Shown here piece after piece: positions 6,601 to 9,497 of a DNA stretch of 9,497 nucleotides (within the stretch, counting starts at the first letter, position 1; every line of letters starts with the position of its first letter). The position numbers were made by a program, and so were the translations under genes. Under the pieces are notes generated by a model. The model was not told the DNA's origin, did not search any database, and was given only the letters and a program-made list of their open reading frames with translations. Source of the stretch: Endomicrobium sp. (lineage in GTDB: Bacteria > Elusimicrobiota > Endomicrobiia > Endomicrobiales > Endomicrobiaceae); contig JAISRM010000142.1 in NCBI GenBank assembly GCA_031273645.1, positions 1 through 9,497 on the forward strand, written 5' to 3'.

Positions 6601-7644
6601 ATGAAAAATATAATTAAAATAATTCCGGTTTGTTTTGTGTTTTTGTTTTCTTCAAATCTTTACGGCGAGTCCGGAGGAGCCGCCTTTTTAAAAAAAGGCG
6701 TCGGCGCAAGAGCTCTTGCAATGGGCGGAGCTTACGTTTCGCTTACCGACGATACAAGCTCGCTATATTGGAATCCGGCAGGATTGGGAAGAGTTCAGGA
6801 TTTTAGCGTCGCCTTTATGGGAACATCCGGCGCTTCAGACGAATGGACGGGTCTTAAAGATATGACTCCTTCTCAAAATTTTGCCGCTATTTCTATTCCT
6901 ATATCAAGATTTACAAAGTTTATAGGAGATTCCGTCGTAGCGCTTGGTTTTATAAATTCTGTAATGGACAATGTTGCCCGCACGTATGACGAAAACGGCG
7001 AACCCGTAGCAGCCGGCAAATTTGCCGATACGCAAAACGCTTTTTATCTTTCGTGGGGAATGCCTATATGGGAAGATAAGACGAATTTGTATGCCGGCGT
7101 TTCTTTCAAATATATTACGGAAAATATGGAGGGCATTGACGGCGGCTCTGCTTCAGGCTACGACATAGACGCCGGAGTAATTTACAATATTTTTGAAACT
7201 TTAAATTTCGGTTTATTTATAAGCAAAGGCGCCGCTGTAACATGGGACGGCGGGGAAACAGATAATGCCGCGTTAACTTCAAAATTTGGAGTGTCTAATA
7301 AATTTAACATAAACGAAAAAATAAGAATTACCGGGGCGCTTGACATAATTCAGGTTCAAAAAGAGCCTTTGGGCGCAAATGTCGGAGCGGAATTCAGCTA
7401 TCTCGACGTTTACGACAATTATAATATAGGATTGAGCGGAATTCATATCAGAGGCGGCATAAGCTCTTTGGCTTTGGAAAACCGTTACGGAGCAAGAGAC
7501 GCTATAAACGAAAACATAACCTATTGCATAGGGTTTGGAATAGACCTTCTTATTTTTGGAAAATTTCTTCAGCTCGATTACGCTTTAGGAATGGGAAACA
7601 TTTATGACAGGCAAAATAAAATTTCTTTAAACTTTTATTTTTAG
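6601..7644 (+). CDS. PorV/PorQ-family (UPF0164-like) outer-membrane beta-barrel protein
   Basis: 347 residues with a signal peptide (about 1-22). The N-terminal signature is clear: F-L-K-K-G-V-G-A-R-A-L-A-M-G-G-A-Y-V-S-L-T-D-D-T-S-S-L-Y-W at 29-57, followed by NPAGL. This matches the family pattern GAR-ALGMGGA-V-ADD-S-YWNPAGL. The rest alternates short amphipathic strands with Gly/Asp turns, and the last strand reads ISLNFYF with a terminal Phe, the usual signal for outer-membrane barrel assembly. In Bacteroidota, PorV binds the C-terminal domain of type IX secretion cargo after passage through the outer membrane; many other phyla carry family members of unknown role. The gene directly upstream encodes a protein with such a C-terminal domain, which supports a cargo-handling role by inference. 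A general porin or FadL-like transport role remains possible. Confidence 0.88.
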   Translation: MKNIIKIIPVCFVFLFSSNLYGESGGAAFLKKGVGARALAMGGAYVSLTDDTSSLYWNPAGLGRVQDFSVAFMGTSGASDEWTGLKDMTPSQNFAAISIPISRFTKFIGDSVVALGFINSVMDNVARTYDENGEPVAAGKFADTQNAFYLSWGMPIWEDKTNLYAGVSFKYITENMEGIDGGSASGYDIDAGVIYNIFETLNFGLFISKGAAVTWDGGETDNAALTSKFGVSNKFNINEKIRITGALDIIQVQKEPLGANVGAEFSYLDVYDNYNIGLSGIHIRGGISSLALENRYGARDAINENITYCIGFGIDLLIFGKFLQLDYALGMGNIYDRQNKISLNFYF

Positions 7645-7649
7645 AGGGG
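7644..7649 (+). promoter_or_regulatory. Ribosome binding site of the last gene, overlapping the previous stop
   Basis: GAGGGG starts on the last base of the TAG stop of the barrel gene and lies 6 nt before the ATG at 7656. It is a strong site and may give high expression of the last gene. Confidence 0.7.
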
Positions 7650-7655
7650 CATAAA

Positions 7656-8675
7656 ATGAAAATAAATAAATTTTTATCGTGGGCATTGACGGCGGCTCTG
7701 TTGTTTAACGCATCGCCTGTTTTTTCGGTCGTGGCAAAGCGCGACGTAAAAGATCCTGTTTTAAGGGAAATTATAAGCGAGCTTAGCGGCAAAGTTCCAA
7801 AATTTATTGATAAATACGGAGAAACGCTTTTTGTTGAAGACGAAGCCGTTACCAGAGGCGCGCTTCTTTCGGCTTTATATGAATACGATAAACGTCTTAA
7901 AGATTCCGGAATTGCTTCCGAGTCGGGTTCTTCGCCGGCTGTTCCTGCTGTAAGCAGGCAGGAATTTGACAATTTAAAAAGTAAACTTTTGTCTCTTGAA
8001 AAGACGTCTTCAAAACCTGCCGCCGCGCCCAGAACAGACATAGCTTCGCTTATATCCGAGCTTGACCCCAATATGCCTTCTTTGCTCGATAAAAATTTAA
8101 AAAATTCAAAAGTATTTAGAGATTTGCAAAAGCAGGTTGCGTCCGCTTCTTCACAGCAGCAGCAGCCGGCTTCTTCAACTTCATACGCCGCTCTTAGCGG
8201 AGAAATAAACGATATAAATAAAAGAATAGACGCTCTTGCAAAAAAAATAAATTCCGCTTCTTCCTCTTCTTATCCTTCGGCTTCTAATGCGGAAGTAGAA
8301 GAGTTAAAGAAAACTTTGCTTCAGATACAAAAAAATTACGTGGCTTTATCTGGAAGAATAGACGATATTAAATACGCTTCTTCTTTGCCGCAGCCGGATT
8401 CTTCTTCTTCGGCAGATACGAGGTCTATTTACAATCGTTTAGACGCAATGAAAAACATAGTCGATGAAGTGCCGGCCGTAACGAGCAGCTTGCAGAAAGA
8501 AATAACCAAAACAAGAAATCAGACGCAATCCGACATCGACAGGATAGAAAGAAGGCTGAACAATCTTTCAAAATCTTCGTCAAAAGGCTCTTCCGGAGGT
8601 TCTTCGTCAGCTTCAACTATAGCTACGATAAGCTTAGGATTAACAATGGTCGCAGCGCTGTTTGCGGCAAGATAA
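7656..8675 (+). CDS. Exported coiled-coil protein with SLH-like N-terminus and C-terminal hydrophobic anchor
   Basis: 339 residues. A signal peptide covers about 1-24, with likely cleavage after VFS. Residues about 30-82 resemble a degenerate S-layer-homology (SLH) unit: REIISEL, then KYGETLFVEDEAVTRGALLSALYEY, where VTRgaL..aLY fits the conserved VTRAE..A.L motif. A weaker echo follows at 128-157 (ASLISELDPNMPSLLDK). The rest alternates predicted coiled coils (about 102-117, 178-200, 211-238, 256-305) with Ser/Pro/Gln/Ala linkers; YAALSGEINDI (177-187) and YVALSGRIDDI (228-238) are internal repeats. After a Ser/Gly-rich stretch (307-318), the last 21 residues are hydrophobic. Signal peptide, SLH, coiled-coil rod and C-terminal anchor is the plan of Thermotoga Omp-alpha, which ties the outer membrane to the wall. 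I infer a similar tether here. Homology is not shown, and the SLH call rests on a short motif. Confidence 0.8.
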   Translation: MKINKFLSWALTAALLFNASPVFSVVAKRDVKDPVLREIISELSGKVPKFIDKYGETLFVEDEAVTRGALLSALYEYDKRLKDSGIASESGSSPAVPAVSRQEFDNLKSKLLSLEKTSSKPAAAPRTDIASLISELDPNMPSLLDKNLKNSKVFRDLQKQVASASSQQQQPASSTSYAALSGEINDINKRIDALAKKINSASSSSYPSASNAEVEELKKTLLQIQKNYVALSGRIDDIKYASSLPQPDSSSSADTRSIYNRLDAMKNIVDEVPAVTSSLQKEITKTRNQTQSDIDRIERRLNNLSKSSSKGSSGGSSSASTIATISLGLTMVAALFAAR

Positions 8676-8690
8676 GCGGGCATTGCCCGC
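8676..8690 (+). terminator. GC-rich hairpin directly after the last stop codon
   Basis: GCGGGC (8676-8681), loop ATT, GCCCGC (8685-8690): a perfect 6-bp all-GC stem beginning on the base after the TAA. No T-run follows, so it is not a classic intrinsic terminator. It may still stall polymerase, protect the 3' end of the message, or act together with the hairpins further downstream. Confidence 0.45.
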
Positions 8691-8765
8691 CAGACAAACA
8701 CAGAAGACGCAGACTGTCGTTTCATAAAACAGACGAAGTTTGTCGTCTAATAATGTCTTAAAGTT
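8691..8765. repeat. Linker sequence of the repeat array, first right-hand copy
   Basis: This stretch between the operon hairpin and the first right-hand element carries array linker motifs: TTTCATAAAACAGACGAAG (a CAGACGAAGTTTG version of the CAGAC-GAA-GTCTG palindrome, about 8730-8742) and AATGTCTTAAAGTTTG. The same motifs recur at 8911-8929, 9121-9166 and 9331-9377. No gene is seen. Confidence 0.6.
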
Positions 8766-8890
8766 TGTCATTCCCATGAAAATGGGAATCCAAGTTTGCT
8801 AAAAATTTTTTTACATTGTGTTTTTAAAAGAAATAAGGTTAGAAACTATATTAATATTAAAAATGGATTCCCATTTTCATGGGAATGACA
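8766..8890 (+). repeat. MITE-like hairpin-ended element, right copy 1
   Basis: A 125-bp unit from TGTCATTCCC to GGGAATGACA, with terminal hairpins at 8770-8789 and 8867-8886, both with AT-type stems (ATTCCCAT/ATGGGAAT). The core matches the reverse complement of the elements at 98-224 and 279-404, so this copy points the other way. Confidence 0.85.
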
Positions 8891-8925
8891 GACCTTGAAG
8901 AGCGCAGACCTAATGTCTTAAAGTT

Positions 8926-9077
8926 TGTCATTCCCGCGAAAGCGGGAATCCAAGTTTGCTAAAAAATTCTTTTTACAACTTTCAGCTGTTTTATAAAAAC
9001 AGACGCAGTCTGAAAAGAAATAATGTTAGAAACTTTATTAATATTAAACATGGATTCCCATTTTCATGGGAATGACA
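8926..9077 (+). repeat. MITE-like hairpin-ended element, long form
   Basis: A 152-bp unit with terminal hairpins at 8930-8949 (GC-type stem) and 9054-9073 (AT-type stem). It is about 27 bp longer than its neighbours because the core holds extra sequence around 8977-9012, including CAGCTG and the palindrome CAGAC-GCA-GTCTG (9000-9012). That extra part resembles the linkers between elements. Confidence 0.85.
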
Positions 9078-9163
9078 GGCCTTGAAAAAATAATTGACAA
9101 AACAGACACAGTCCGTGTCCCATAAAGCAGACGAAGTCTGTCGTTTCATAATGTCTTAAAGTT
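9078..9163. repeat. Array linker with small palindromes
   Basis: An 86-bp linker almost identical to 9289-9374. It contains GACAC-AGTCC-GTGTC (near 9105-9119) and CAGAC-GAA-GTCTG (9128-9140), both able to form short hairpins, and ends in the common AATGTCTTAAAGT motif. Confidence 0.75.
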
Positions 9164-9288
9164 TGTCATTCCCGCGAAAGCGGGAATCCAAGTTTGCTAA
9201 ATTTTTTTTTACATTGTGTTTTTAAAAGAAATAATATTGAAAACAGCATTAATATTAAACATGGATTCCCATTTTCATGGGAATGACA
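9164..9288 (+). repeat. MITE-like hairpin-ended element, right copy 3 (short form)
   Basis: A 125-bp unit with terminal hairpins at 9168-9187 (GC-type stem) and 9265-9284 (AT-type stem). Its core is of the short type, like 8766-8890. Confidence 0.85.
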
Positions 9289-9374
9289 GGTCTTGAAAAA
9301 ATAATTGACAAAACAGACACAGTCCGTGTCCCATAAAGCAGACGGAGTCTGTCGTCTCATAATGTCTTAAAGTT
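9289..9374. repeat. Array linker, second copy of 9078-9163
   Basis: Differs from 9078-9163 at only a few bases, for example CAGAC-GGA-GTCTG (9339-9351) in place of CAGAC-GAA-GTCTG. Also carries GACAC-AGTCC-GTGTC (9316-9330). Confidence 0.75.
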
Positions 9375-9497
9375 TGTCATTCCCGTGAAAACGGGAATCC
9401 AAGTTTGCTAAAAAATTCTTTTTACAACTTTCAGCTGTTTTATAAAAACAGACGCAGTCTGAAAAGAAATAATGTTAAAAACTATATTAACATTAAA
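9375..9497 (+). repeat. MITE-like hairpin-ended element, long form, cut by the window end
   Basis: It starts TGTCATTCCC with a hairpin at 9379-9398 whose arms read ATTCCCGT/ACGGGAAT, a third paired version of the stem. The core matches the long form at 8926-9077, including CAGAC-GCA-GTCTG (9449-9461). The closing hairpin should lie just beyond the window. Confidence 0.8.

Noticed and set aside
7550..8071. Minus-strand open frame of 173 codons
   Set aside because: It lies across the end of the barrel gene and the start of the coiled-coil gene, both well supported by signal peptides, ribosome sites and motifs. Its product is Ser-rich and unlike any family I know.
8791..8815. Intrinsic terminator formed by hairpin 8770-8789 and the following T-run
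   Set aside because: The T-run starts about 16 bases after the stem, too far for a classical intrinsic terminator.
9166..9360. Minus-strand open frame of 64 codons
   Set aside because: Translation of array repeats (HSHENGNP-type peptide) with no ribosome binding site or gene-like content of its own.

Overview
The window holds one plus-strand five-gene operon (about 468-8690) between two arrays of short palindromic repeats (31-444 and about 8691-9497). The DNA is AT-rich. All four genes after the first encode exported proteins. One is a PorV/PorQ-type outer-membrane barrel ending in Phe, so the cell is a double-membraned (Gram-negative type) bacterium. PEGA-domain Ser/Thr kinase, 'QGRLTD' surface protein, FlgD-Ig-like tail protein and PorV-like barrel together suggest Elusimicrobiota or a related deep-branching phylum. 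That placement is an inference, with no rRNA or marker gene here to confirm it.

Layout: (1) 1-444, intergenic repeats: a half hairpin, two complete MITE-like elements pointing to the minus strand and a truncated third. (2) 445-533, a good sigma70-type promoter and a ribosome binding site. (3) 534-3446, a transmembrane Ser/Thr kinase with a large PEGA and beta-rich C-terminal half and a terminal zinc ribbon. (4) 3463-5436, a secreted modular surface protein with a tail-fibre-like repeat region whose codon usage differs from its ends. (5) 5433-6599, a secreted beta-sandwich protein ending in a FlgD-Ig/sorting-tail-like domain. (6) 6601-7644, a PorV/PorQ-family outer-membrane barrel. (7) 7656-8675, an exported protein with an SLH-like start, coiled coils and a C-terminal hydrophobic anchor. 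(8) 8676-8690, a GC hairpin just after the last stop. (9) 8691-9497, more copies of the same element family, now on the plus strand.

The genes are tightly packed: gaps of 16, -4, 1 and 11 nt. A working model, by inference, is a cell-envelope display module. The PorV-like barrel would handle the protein with the FlgD-like tail (and perhaps the fibre-like protein) at the outer membrane, the SLH/coiled-coil protein would tie the outer membrane to the wall, and the kinase would sense the envelope through its extracytoplasmic PEGA half. The flanking repeats have the same 20-bp palindrome form (ATTCCC-N8-GGGAAT) as neisserial dRS3 repeats. They carry GAAA loops and compensatory stem changes, and the two arrays lie in inverted orientation around the operon.
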